Assembly (NCBI RefSeq): GCF_050946515.1
Contig: NZ_JBMNUX010000021.1
Location: forward strand, 1 to 22,438
Direction: 5' to 3'
Length of the DNA stretch: 22,438 bases
Source: Tractidigestivibacter sp050946515
GTDB taxonomy: Bacteria > Actinomycetota > Coriobacteriia > Coriobacteriales > Atopobiaceae
The stretch's first letter is position 1; the number at the start of each line of letters is the position of its first letter. Below are positions 13,986 through 21,769 of this stretch, one piece after another. Under the pieces are notes generated by a model, which was given only the letters and a program-made list of their open reading frames with translations, had not been told where the DNA came from and did no database searches. Made by a program: the position numbers and the translations under genes.

Positions 13986-14848
13986 TTGCCCTGGCGCCCC
14001 ATGAGGTGCTCGCGAACGGCACGGATCTGCTCGGGCATCAGACCGCATTCAAGCAGGTAGTCGGCAGGGGTACCGTAGGCCTCGCAAAGGCGAAGGTAGA
14101 CCGTCTCGATAATGTGCTTGAACTGGATCGTGCTGTTCCACGAAGGCTTTGCTCCCTGCCAGAGATAGGCGTCAACGGATTCCTTGCTGCCAAAGGAATA
14201 GATATAGTCAGCGATGATGTAGTGCTTGTCGATGCCCGCGGCGCCTAGCAGCAGCATTGCCGTAATGCCCGTGCGGTCCATGCCGGCTGCGCAGTGAAAG
14301 AGCACGCACTCGTCGTCATTTGCCTCGGAAAAGAAGGTAAAGATTTGGCGGACGGCTTCGTGGTTGCCCAGCATCCGCAAATATCCGCTGGTCAGGTAGT
14401 CGTCTTTGGAAGAGACGCGGTCGAGGCGCTTGTCGTGCAGGTTCTGCCCGTAGAGCGGGATGTTTACGTAATTGATTTTGGACGAAGAGGCAAGGCGGTC
14501 GGGCTCGCGATCCACCTCGTACTGGCTGCGTAGGTCAACCACGCGCCTAACTCCGTATTTCAGCAGGTAGGAAAGGTCTTTCCCACGCAACATTGATGTC
14601 GAGCCGGAGCGCAGGAAGCGGTGCGTCAGCGTGGTTCCGCCATCAGGAGTGGGGTAGCCGCCCAGCTCGCGGCAATTCTCGGCAACGGGAAGTGTGACGC
14701 CGCCGTCAGGGATTGGGAGCGGCTGGCCGTTGGCGTCTGTGAGGGGCGCAATGTTGGCTTGGGCGCTCGAGCGGTGACCATTCTCGCCATTCGCCTGCGA
14801 GCGACGAGGCTCCTTACCGAACTTGTGGAACAGCTTGCCCAACGACAT
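13982..14848 (-). CDS. Tyrosine-protein phosphatase (Y_phosphatase3 type)
   Basis: The 288-residue protein has a ~45-residue polar N-terminal stretch, then the ENCRELGGYPTPDGG opening and VVDLRSQYEVDREPDRL of the bacterial dual-specificity/tyrosine phosphatases. The P-loop HCAAGMDRTG has nucleophile Cys186 and Arg192. Such enzymes act on phosphotyrosine, phospholipids or phosphorylated sugars; the substrate is open. No signal peptide is present. The open frame runs far upstream into the MFS gene, but the ATG at 14848 has AAAGGAGG directly before it. It follows the MFS gene by 35 bases and is probably expressed with it. It converges with the GT2 gene through a shared CTAG. Confidence 0.9.
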   Translation of the reverse strand: MSLGKLFHKFGKEPRRSQANGENGHRSSAQANIAPLTDANGQPLPIPDGGVTLPVAENCRELGGYPTPDGGTTLTHRFLRSGSTSMLRGKDLSYLLKYGVRRVVDLRSQYEVDREPDRLASSSKINYVNIPLYGQNLHDKRLDRVSSKDDYLTSGYLRMLGNHEAVRQIFTFFSEANDDECVLFHCAAGMDRTGITAMLLLGAAGIDKHYIIADYIYSFGSKESVDAYLWQGAKPSWNSTIQFKHIIETVYLRLCEAYGTPADYLLECGLMPEQIRAVREHLMGRQGN

Positions 14849-14883
14849 GGATCCTCCTTTGCCGCCCGCTGTTGTGTGGGCTT

Positions 14884-16083
14884 TTACGAGTTTAGCGGAG
14901 TGCGGCGACCAAGGGCGTAGGTGATGGCAGAGAGGGCCGAAGCTACAAGCGCCAATATGGCGCCAACGGCTCCGAGCTGGGCTAGGCCCGCTGAGGAAAC
15001 GACGGTCCCGCCGACGGCCGTGCCAAACGAGATGCCCACGTTGAAGGACATCGGCTCGAGGGAGCTTGCCAGCGTGAGCGCTTTGGGGTGGCGGCGGCGC
15101 GCGACGGCCATGAAGAGCGAGATGCACGAGATTGAGAAGGAGTACATCAGAAGGGCCATCACGAAGATCAGGATGATTGCCTCGGGCATTGCGGGTCCCA
15201 CAAGGTAGATTCCCATGAGGGTTGCCGCTTGGAGGATGAACGTTACGACGAGGGCGCGGATGCCAAAGCGCGAGTCGATCCAGCCACCGAGCAGGTTTGA
15301 GAAAAACGTTACGGCTCCGTAGGCCATGAGCGTGGCGCTTGCTTGCATGGTGTCCATGCCCAGGATGTCCTGCAGGTACGGGGTGATGTAGCCATAGAGC
15401 GTGTAGATTGAGCCGACGCCAAAGACGAAGATCAGAATGCCGGAGATGACGCAAGGCTCGGCGAGGAGGCGTGCCTGCTCGCCAAAGGTGGCGGGCTCGT
15501 CGGTGGCGCCGGTGCGCGGCATGAGCGCGATGAGTGCCGCACAGGTCGCGACCGCCATCACGAGGGTGCCGTACATGGCGTAGTGCCAGTCCAAAGTGTC
15601 GGCTAGGATTTTGCCGACAGAGGTCACGATGATCATCGCTACTGAGAAAGCGGCATAGACGATCGAGAGAACGATGGAGGAGCGCTTGGCGTCGACCAGC
15701 TCGGGGATGAAGGTGACGCCGACGGCTAGCAGTGCGCCGGAGACCGATCCCAGAACAATTCGGGCTGCCAGCAGGACCTCAAAGTTTTGCGCGAGCGCGC
15801 TCACGATGTTGCCGATGCAGAAGATCGCTGCGTAGGCTACTAGCAGCTGGAAGCGTCGGAAGCGTCCCGTTGAGAGGGTGAGCAACGGAGTTAGCACAGC
15901 ATATGCGAGGGAAAACGAGCTGATGAGCTGCCCTGCCGTCGAAAGAGAGACGTTGAAGTCCGCTGCCAGCTCGCTTTCGATGCCGATGACCACGAACTCC
16001 GAGCAGCCAAGAGAAAATCCAAGCAATACAAGGAGCGCGACGCAAAGTCGCGCCTTACCAGCGCTGATTGATGTTGATGACAT
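14884..16083 (-). CDS. MFS transporter (AraJ/sugar-efflux-like)
   Basis: The 399-residue, 12-helix major facilitator starts with LCVALLVLLGFSLGCSEFVVIGIESELAADFNVS, a pattern typical of the arabinose/drug efflux (AraJ/YdhP) group. LSTGRFRRFQLLVAY forms the loop 2-3 region. A DSRFGIRALVV loop follows later, and helices run to the C-terminus at ~390. It probably exports a small molecule by proton exchange; the substrate is unknown. The ribosome site before the ATG is weak (GGGGC). It is the first gene of a pair with the phosphatase. Confidence 0.88.
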   Translation of the reverse strand: MSSTSISAGKARLCVALLVLLGFSLGCSEFVVIGIESELAADFNVSLSTAGQLISSFSLAYAVLTPLLTLSTGRFRRFQLLVAYAAIFCIGNIVSALAQNFEVLLAARIVLGSVSGALLAVGVTFIPELVDAKRSSIVLSIVYAAFSVAMIIVTSVGKILADTLDWHYAMYGTLVMAVATCAALIALMPRTGATDEPATFGEQARLLAEPCVISGILIFVFGVGSIYTLYGYITPYLQDILGMDTMQASATLMAYGAVTFFSNLLGGWIDSRFGIRALVVTFILQAATLMGIYLVGPAMPEAIILIFVMALLMYSFSISCISLFMAVARRRHPKALTLASSLEPMSFNVGISFGTAVGGTVVSSAGLAQLGAVGAILALVASALSAITYALGRRTPLNS

Positions 16084-16171
16084 GGTGCCCCAGACGAATT
16101 TTTGCCTATTGCCGCGTGCAAGGGTACCACGCGCCGCCAGGCGCGCTCGCGGTGTCCTTGTTTGCCCTGGA

Positions 16172-16193
16172 ATTGGCCATCAGCGTAGCCAAT
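16172..16193. promoter_or_regulatory. Inverted repeat upstream of the MFS gene
   Basis: ATTGGC (16172-16177) and GCCAAT (16188-16193) are perfect arms with a 10-base spacer, about 90 bases before the MFS start. It may be an operator, but no matching regulator gene is adjacent. Confidence 0.3.
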
Positions 16194-16207
16194 CGGCATG
16201 GCGGCAC

Positions 16208-16460
16208 TGCACCGAACTCGCCTTAGTGCAGACTTTTTCTTCCTCGCTGCACCGAACTCGCCTTAGTGCAGGCCCTTGACGGGGCTCTGGCGGAGCATCG
16301 TTTCTTGAAAGAAATCGTGTAACCCATCTACCTGCGGAAACGTAGCTTGCCATTTTCGTGTCGAGTCAAGTGGGCGGCGCAAGCGCTTGGGAGGGCCTGC
16401 ACTAAGGCGAGTTCGGTGCAAAGGACGGAAGATTTTTCGCACTAAGGCGAGTTCGGTGCA
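16208..16460. repeat. Mirrored four-copy 23-bp repeat element
   Basis: Each 23-base unit has ends TGCAC and GTGCA around the core CGAACTCGCCTTA. Two forward copies lie at 16208-16230 and 16248-16270. Two reverse copies lie at 16398-16420 and 16438-16460, the last with one changed end base. Within each pair the copies are exactly 40 bases apart, with 17-base T- or A-rich spacers. The inner pair extends to a perfect 29-base inverted repeat (16248-16276 with 16392-16420, including GGCCCT/AGGGCC) around a 115-base centre. No ORF fits. It resembles a BIME/REP or MITE-like element. No clear target duplication is seen. No further copy was noticed in the window. Confidence 0.85.
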
Positions 16461-16472
16461 CGAGCGTCCTCC

Positions 16473-17489
16473 CTAGTGTCCGTTGAGTTCTCTAAGCGCC
16501 TCGCTTGCGAGCTCCGGTCCAAACAGCTGCTCGCGAAGATTACGCCGAAGATCCAGCGCATGGCTGGAAAGCGCGCGCCTCCTGAGCCCAAGCGCTACCT
16601 CAAGCTCTCTCAGGTAGGCGTTGAACGCAGAGTTGCTTCGCAAGATGCCATTCGTTAAGACGAACACCCGATATCCCATAGCTTCCAGAGTCTGCCGCCT
16701 GCGCTCGTCGGTCGTTTTGGCGCGTGAGGTCAGGTGGTCCTCGTCGCTGTCGTATTCCTGCGAGACCTTTTGCCTGGTCCAGCAGAAGTCAGGGGATATG
16801 GTGCTCTGACCTGCCAGGCTCTTGTACTCGTCAGGCACGTGGATGGGCTCGTTCATCACAAACCCGCCGAGCTCGGCGCCACCTTTGCGCCTAGAGAGCT
16901 TCATGAACACGGCGACGTCCGTTTCGCGCGGGGAGTTTGACCCGGGCGTCGCGAGCTCGAGCGCATGGCATGCCCTTGTTGCGCCTCGGACGCCAGCCGC
17001 CTTGGCCGCAAGGGCATACTCTTGAAGCTCGGCATACGAGACCAGGGGCTTGATGTCCTGCACGCGGCTTTCGTCTGCCCAAGGGGTAAGGCCGTAGGTC
17101 CCCATCATCTCGTTGGCCACTTGCGCAAGCTCTATGTCTGTCATGACCATGCCCAGCTGGACAAATGTGGCTGGCATTTCATAGAAGCTCACGCCTTGCC
17201 CCATTCCCAAGAGGTCGCCTCGCTTGGTGACTCCCGACCAGACGTGCTCCTGCGCGGAAACGAGGCTCGTACGCTTGCCGATTGAGGGCACAACAATATG
17301 GAGGGGCCGGTCGGCGTTGCAGCACCTGAGGGCAAAGCCCACGCGCTCGGGGACTGGCAGCTGCTGCGAGCCAAAGACGTGTCCGTCCGTCGCAAGCGCG
17401 GTGCCGTTGTCGCCCAAGCCCGCGGCCCTCACCGTGCGCCAGAATGACAAAGCTGACTCAAAGCCAACAAGAAGCTCCCTCTCCGCCAT
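16473..17489 (-). CDS. DUF559-like PD-(D/E)XK nuclease-domain protein
   Basis: The 338-residue protein has an N-terminal region (1-180) that resembles the AbiEi/C-terminal-type module of actinobacterial proteins, with HIVVPSIGKRT and QEHVW near 64-84. A C-terminal endonuclease domain (~185-300) follows. Candidate catalytic residues are Glu189 in SPRET, Asp234 in SPDFCW and Glu245/Asp247 in QEYDSDEDH. The DERRRQTLEAMGYRVFVLT (261-279) segment is the usual closing motif of DUF559/Vsr-like nucleases, and all key residues are present. The ATG at 17489 follows AAGGAGG; the open frame extends upstream without a site. It stands between the RpiR gene and the mirrored repeat element, whose edge is only 12 bases past this stop. 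Its role (defence, repair or repeat handling) is unknown. Confidence 0.75.
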   Translation of the reverse strand: MAERELLVGFESALSFWRTVRAAGLGDNGTALATDGHVFGSQQLPVPERVGFALRCCNADRPLHIVVPSIGKRTSLVSAQEHVWSGVTKRGDLLGMGQGVSFYEMPATFVQLGMVMTDIELAQVANEMMGTYGLTPWADESRVQDIKPLVSYAELQEYALAAKAAGVRGATRACHALELATPGSNSPRETDVAVFMKLSRRKGGAELGGFVMNEPIHVPDEYKSLAGQSTISPDFCWTRQKVSQEYDSDEDHLTSRAKTTDERRRQTLEAMGYRVFVLTNGILRSNSAFNAYLRELEVALGLRRRALSSHALDLRRNLREQLFGPELASEALRELNGH

Positions 17490-17558
17490 AGGCACCCCCT
17501 CCTTGGTGGTACCTAAGCTACCCAATAGCTCGACCTCACAACGGCAGATCAAGCAATC

Positions 17559-18344
17559 TTACAGGGAGCTGCTAAAAGATTCCGAGCGGCCATCGCGCGC
17601 CGCGGCCTGAGAGCCTATCAGCATGCAGAAGAAGATCATGGAGTACTGCGGCTCCAAATAGAGGGGAAGCTTGAGCGACGACCACGTGGGAAGCAGGATT
17701 ACCTGGTCGCAGAGCTTTCGCAGGGGGTGCTTTTCTGTGTTCGTGATCAGGGTGATGCGCGGCCGCCGCTCTGGCTCGATGGTCGACGCCGTCACCAGAA
17801 GCTGGCGGAACGTGTCGTTCTTCGACGAGAAGATCACCACCTCGTCCTTGTTGGTGGTGCAGTGCAGGGTCTCGACGTCGTAGCCAAGCTCGACGTAGTG
17901 AGCGGGCATCGTGTCCTCCATAAGGCGGCCGACCAGCATTCGGGCGGGAATGCTGCTCTGTCCGCTTCCCAGCACGTAGACGTTCGTGGCGGCGGACATC
18001 TGCTGGTAGAAGTTTCGGAAGGTCTCTGCGCCGACGCTTTCGTATGTCGCCTCCATAAGCTGGTTGAGGCAAGCTCTGTAGTCCAGCTGCTGGTTTGACT
18101 GGTCGCCGAACCTTCGAAGGGTCAGCGCCTTGTGGAGCTCCATGCGAAAGTCCCCGTAGCCCGCATAGCCAAGCTTCTTGCAGAAGCGGCTGACGGCGCT
18201 CTGCGACACGCCATAGCGACGGGCGAGCTCGTTGCTCGTGCATCCAAGGATTGCATCGGGGCTCTTTTTCACGATGCGCCCCACCGCCTGCTCCGCTGGC
18301 GTCAACGAGTCCTTGTGGAGCTCCATTTGGTCAAAGACATCCAT
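17559..18344 (-). CDS. MurR/RpiR family transcriptional regulator
   Basis: The 261-residue protein has an N-terminal HTH_6 domain (1-75) with TPAEQAVGRIVKKSPDAILG and the recognition region SNELARRYGVSQSAVSRFCK then KLGYAGYGDF. A SIS sugar-phosphate-binding domain (~105-245) follows, with NVYVLGSGQSS and EVVIFSSKNDT. RpiR proteins sense phosphosugars and control their catabolic genes. The third position in the PTS-esterase-regulator order and the same strand suggest it controls that locus. The ATG at 18344 follows GAGGGGA; a longer frame reaches 18440 with no site. The operator is probably the 18-base inverted repeats before the PTS gene. Confidence 0.9.
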   Translation of the reverse strand: MDVFDQMELHKDSLTPAEQAVGRIVKKSPDAILGCTSNELARRYGVSQSAVSRFCKKLGYAGYGDFRMELHKALTLRRFGDQSNQQLDYRACLNQLMEATYESVGAETFRNFYQQMSAATNVYVLGSGQSSIPARMLVGRLMEDTMPAHYVELGYDVETLHCTTNKDEVVIFSSKNDTFRQLLVTASTIEPERRPRITLITNTEKHPLRKLCDQVILLPTWSSLKLPLYLEPQYSMIFFCMLIGSQAAARDGRSESFSSSL

Positions 18345-18467
18345 CAGGAAGTCCCCTCGACGTGATTCCTGCTTGTTTCCGGCGCTGCCGGCGGCGCCGC
18401 AGTTGCCGCTGCGATGGGTGCCGAGACCGGCGTATTCCATTATTGTCCAGCTTTCCGCGGCGTCAAA

Positions 18468-19955
18468 TCACTGCAGGCAGAGGCGGTCAATCCACGCGAA
18501 GAGATCGGCGAGGTCATAGTCTCCGCTGTGGGGAAGCCCCCAGGGAAGCGCGAAGTCGACGTCCTTGCCCGCGTCCATCAGTTTGAGGGCAAGAATCGCC
18601 GGGATGGAGAGCGAGGTGTCGCGGTCATGCGAGCCATGGCGAATGCGGAAGTGCTGCGCGCATCCGGGCGAATCCACAAAGCTCAGCGGATTCATCATCC
18701 GGACGATTTTTGGGTCCGCGAGCTCCGCGTCAACGGTGCTGTGCTCCTGCGAGAAGGCGGTGAAGTGGCGCGCGTAGACCCGCTCGTCGCCAAACTCCTG
18801 GTTCTCCGGCGTCCCGAGGTCAAGCCCGTCGAAGGCGGGGCAAGGCTTCATGCGCGTAATGGACCTTACGAATGCAGGCCAGTCAAGTCCGGTTACCTGC
18901 CCATTCTCAATGGAAAGGCAGCTTTGACGGTCAACGTTGGCGCCTTCGGTCATGAGCGCTGCCAGCCGCGTCTCGGAGTCGCGGGTGTCAAGCTCCCTTT
19001 GGGCCGAGGCACAAAGAAGCCCCGTCAGATAGTCGAGAAACGCCCCCGTCCCGTCCTGCGCCAAGGTGAGCGCCGCGCCCGACTCGTCGGTAAGCCCCAG
19101 GCTGTTCACGTAGGCCGGGAAGGCGTCTGCGAGCTCCTCGGAAATCGCCATCTGCCGCGGCGTGAGCACGGAGTCGTCGCTCAGCTTGACCACCTTGCCG
19201 TCCCGCTTGCGAAAATGGGTGAAGTGGCAGTCGGCGATGCCCCTGAACTGCCATTCGTACGCGGCGTCGGCGTGCTCAAGGTTGTGGATAGGGCAGTAGC
19301 AGCTTGCTGCGAAAACGGCGTCGGACTCGTCCATGATGGCGTCAATGCGCTCGAGCTCGCTGTCGTAGAGGTCCACGTCGCCAGACGTTCCGGCAAGCGC
19401 CGAGTGCGCGCCGCCTGCCGAGGTGCCGTTTGTGACAATCCTCTCCAAGGAGCCAGGGATCGCCTCGCGGTTGTGGCGCAGAAAGCGGATGCCAGCCTTC
19501 AGGTCAACGATGAAAGCGGGCGCGCGGCCAACAAGGCGCCCCGTCGCAGTCGTTGCGCTCTCGGTCGTGCTGCCCTCGAAGAACTCGCTCGAGGCCTCGC
19601 CTGACGTGCGCCCTCTCACGCCGATTCCTGCCACCACATAGCCGTGCGCCAGAGCCTCGAAGACAGAGTTCGTTGCGCTGAAGCGCCCCGGTCCCGGCGT
19701 TGCCGCAGGTCCGGGAAGGTAGCCGCCAACGGTGCTCGGCACAAAGACCGGAGCCGTGTGGGAGGTGTAGCCAGAGACTGACCCGCCAACGAAGTACTCC
19801 TCGGGAGCGTAAATGTTGATGCGCTGGATGGGGTCGAGGGGTCGCGCGCAGTAGGGGTGGTTTAGAAGTGCGCGAATCCGCAGGGTGCGCCCGTCAAGTG
19901 AGAAGGTCATGGGCTTGAAGTCGTTGGCGGAGATGGTGAGCGCATTGTCAGTCAT
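18468..19955 (-). CDS. Subtype B tannase-like alpha/beta-hydrolase
   Basis: The 495-residue esterase closely follows the bacterial subtype B tannase layout. The nucleophile is Ser179 in NGTSAGGAHSALAG. The acid is Asp444 in HDRDT, with His476 in LPHSGDYDL; the Asp-His separation of 32 residues equals that of Lactobacillus plantarum tannase. GYVVAGIGVRGRTSGEA (106-121) is also family-like. Tannases hydrolyse galloyl and related aromatic esters. No signal peptide is seen, so it works on an imported substrate. The ATG at 19955 follows GGAAAGGAA. It lies 114 bases after the PTS gene, with a hairpin in between. Tannase activity itself is inferred; another acyl-sugar ester is possible. Confidence 0.85.
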   Translation of the reverse strand: MTDNALTISANDFKPMTFSLDGRTLRIRALLNHPYCARPLDPIQRINIYAPEEYFVGGSVSGYTSHTAPVFVPSTVGGYLPGPAATPGPGRFSATNSVFEALAHGYVVAGIGVRGRTSGEASSEFFEGSTTESATTATGRLVGRAPAFIVDLKAGIRFLRHNREAIPGSLERIVTNGTSAGGAHSALAGTSGDVDLYDSELERIDAIMDESDAVFAASCYCPIHNLEHADAAYEWQFRGIADCHFTHFRKRDGKVVKLSDDSVLTPRQMAISEELADAFPAYVNSLGLTDESGAALTLAQDGTGAFLDYLTGLLCASAQRELDTRDSETRLAALMTEGANVDRQSCLSIENGQVTGLDWPAFVRSITRMKPCPAFDGLDLGTPENQEFGDERVYARHFTAFSQEHSTVDAELADPKIVRMMNPLSFVDSPGCAQHFRIRHGSHDRDTSLSIPAILALKLMDAGKDVDFALPWGLPHSGDYDLADLFAWIDRLCLQ

Positions 19956-19971
19956 GAGGTTCCTTTCCAAT

Positions 19972-19995
19972 GGGGCCGACCAAAAGGCCGGCCCC
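19972..19995 (-). promoter_or_regulatory. Intercistronic hairpin before the tannase-like gene
   Basis: GGGGCCG and CGGCCCC are perfect 7-base arms around a 10-base loop. They sit 16 bases upstream of the tannase-like start, just beyond its ribosome site. No T-tract follows on the reverse strand. It could protect the downstream message or damp read-through. Confidence 0.4.
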
Positions 19996-20069
19996 GCTAG
20001 CATACGTTCTTGGCGCGAAGGTTTTGCGCGACGCGCGGGCCAAGGCGATCGCCGCGCCCGGCAGAAGGA

Positions 20070-21539
20070 CTACTCGCCGATGACGCGCTTCTCGGCCTCG
20101 AAGTCGTACGCGAACCACTGGATGATGAACGTCGCGACCATGCCGACTGCGATGCCGATGCAGCAGTTGATGAAGTTCGTCGGGTCACCAGAGGGGTCGA
20201 CGTAGTTGGCAAGCCCAAACAGGCCGGACCCGCCGAAGACGTAGATCTTCCCCTTGAGCGCGCCGATGATGGCTCCACCGATGGCGCCGCCCAGGATGTT
20301 GATGGCGTAGGGCTTCTTCAGAGGGATCAAGATCGAGTACATGAGGGGCTCGCCAACGCCCATGACCTGCGAGAGGAACGACGGCAGGGCAAGGTCGCGA
20401 ACCTTCTTGGAGCGGGTGCGAAGCGTGATGCAGAGGCCCTGTGCCATGCCGATCATGGGACCGATTCCGCCAGCTGCCATGACGTAGTCAAAGCCGGCAA
20501 GGGCGATGTTGGAGAGGCCGAGGGAGATGACGACCCAGTGCAGGCCGAACATGACGAGGACGCCAAAGCCGCCACCGATAAGGGCGCCGCCGATAAGTCC
20601 GCCAACAAGGCCGGCGTTGAAGAGCGCGGAGATGAGCATGAAGATGACGCCGCAGATGCCCTGGACGACGGGGCCAATCACGAGGTAGGTGACGGGGACG
20701 CTGATGGCAAGAACCAGAAGCGGGGTAAGGAGGTCGCGGATCATCTCGCCGAGGTGCTTCTTGAAGAAGTGCTCGAGCTTGGACGCAAACCAGACGGCAA
20801 TCATGATGGGCACGACGGAGGAGGTGTAGCCGCTGCCGGGCATGATCACGGGGATGCCGAAGAAGGTGTTGTAGTAGTCCATCTGGAACGGGGTGCCCTC
20901 GAAGAGGGACCCGGCAACATCAAGAGTTGAAGCGATGTTCACCATGTCGGGGTAGACCAGGGCGGCGCCGATTGCGGCTCCGAGGAACTCGTTGCACTTG
21001 AAGTGCTTGGCGGAGGTGTAGCCAAGCATGATGGGCAGGAAGTAGAAGAAGCCGTCGCCGGCAGCGTACATGATCATGTAGACGCCGGAGGTGGTGTCAA
21101 GGACGTTGAGCGCCGCAAAGAGGGCGGTTAGACCTTTGATGATGCCTGCGGCCGTGAGGACGGGCAGCGTCGGCATCAGGATCGAGGACATGACTCCCAT
21201 GAGCCTGCTGACCGTGTTGTCCTTCTTGTCGTCTGCATTGGCAAGGTCGTTTTGGCCGGGGTCGGGCTCGACCTCGCCTTCGCCCTTGATGTCGTACTGG
21301 TTGAGAATGGCGTCGTAGACGCTCGTGACCTTGTTGCCGATGACAACTTGGTACTGACCGCCGGCCTGGATAACCGTCATGACCCCGTCGGTGCTCTGGA
21401 GCTTTTCGGTATCTGCCAGCTTGGGATCTGCCAGCGTAAAGCGCAGACGCGTCACGCAGTGGGTGAGGCCACGCACGTTCTGGACGCCCCCGACGCCTTC
21501 GACGATGGTTTTGGCCAAAGCCTCGTAAGAATCTGCCAT
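20070..21539 (-). CDS. PTS transporter EIIBC, glucoside/MurNAc-like family
   Basis: The 489-residue permease has an N-terminal EIIB domain (1-85) with the phosphorylated Cys28 in GLTHCVTRLRFTL. A ~25-residue charged linker leads to an EIIC domain (~105-470) of about ten helices, including PVIMPGSGYTSS, MFGLHWVVISLG and the VMGVGEPLMYSILIPL loop that corresponds to the GxxEP substrate motif. The protein ends without an EIIA domain, so it needs an EIIA from elsewhere, as MurP does. The ATG at 21539 follows AAGGAG; an upstream start lacks a site. It is the first gene of the esterase/RpiR locus. The sugar is not determinable; a beta-glucoside or acylated glycoside is likely from context. Confidence 0.92.
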   Translation of the reverse strand: MADSYEALAKTIVEGVGGVQNVRGLTHCVTRLRFTLADPKLADTEKLQSTDGVMTVIQAGGQYQVVIGNKVTSVYDAILNQYDIKGEGEVEPDPGQNDLANADDKKDNTVSRLMGVMSSILMPTLPVLTAAGIIKGLTALFAALNVLDTTSGVYMIMYAAGDGFFYFLPIMLGYTSAKHFKCNEFLGAAIGAALVYPDMVNIASTLDVAGSLFEGTPFQMDYYNTFFGIPVIMPGSGYTSSVVPIMIAVWFASKLEHFFKKHLGEMIRDLLTPLLVLAISVPVTYLVIGPVVQGICGVIFMLISALFNAGLVGGLIGGALIGGGFGVLVMFGLHWVVISLGLSNIALAGFDYVMAAGGIGPMIGMAQGLCITLRTRSKKVRDLALPSFLSQVMGVGEPLMYSILIPLKKPYAINILGGAIGGAIIGALKGKIYVFGGSGLFGLANYVDPSGDPTNFINCCIGIAVGMVATFIIQWFAYDFEAEKRVIGE

Positions 21540-21586
21540 CTTCTCTCCTTCGTCCTTGGTACACAGCCAGTGTTGGTGAACAGCTG

Positions 21587-21604
21587 ATTCACTCTCTTGT
21601 GAAT
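21587..21604. promoter_or_regulatory. Operator-like inverted repeat O2
   Basis: ATTCAC (21587-21592) and GTGAAT (21599-21604) are perfect arms with a 6-base spacer. The layout is the same as the site at 21620, centre to centre 33 bases away, about three helical turns. It lies just downstream of the candidate PTS start site. Confidence 0.55.
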
Positions 21605-21619
21605 GAAAATAGAATAACA

Positions 21620-21637
21620 ATTCAACAATTTTTGAAT
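21620..21637. promoter_or_regulatory. Operator-like inverted repeat O1 over the PTS -10
   Basis: ATTCAA (21620-21625) and TTGAAT (21632-21637) are perfect arms with a 6-base spacer. The left arm read on the reverse strand is TTGAAT, a possible -10. It sits 17 bases from TTGAGT (21643-21648), a possible -35. A nearby perfect palindrome ATTGACTCAAT lies at 21639-21649. Binding by the RpiR protein is inferred. Confidence 0.55.
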
Positions 21638-21769
21638 CATTGACTCAATTTCAGCGAACGGCGGCTTTCTTCGGGCGAATGGCAAGGGCTGAAAACGGTG
21701 GCAAACAGAGAAGTTCCTCCCGCATGCGTGTTACCGTTTGACGTGGATGGCGAGTGAAGGGACGCGACC

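Noticed and set aside
16271..16397. Search for an ORF or transposase inside the centre of the mirrored repeat element
   Set aside because: The 127-base centre is too short and contains no meaningful reading frame.
18414..19604. Forward 396-codon ORF opposite the tannase-like gene
   Set aside because: The reverse frame has an intact Ser-Asp-His triad and a strong ribosome site.
20010..20930. Forward Asp/Glu/Lys-rich 306-codon ORF
   Set aside because: Charged composition is the complement of the hydrophobic EIIC helices, so it is a shadow.
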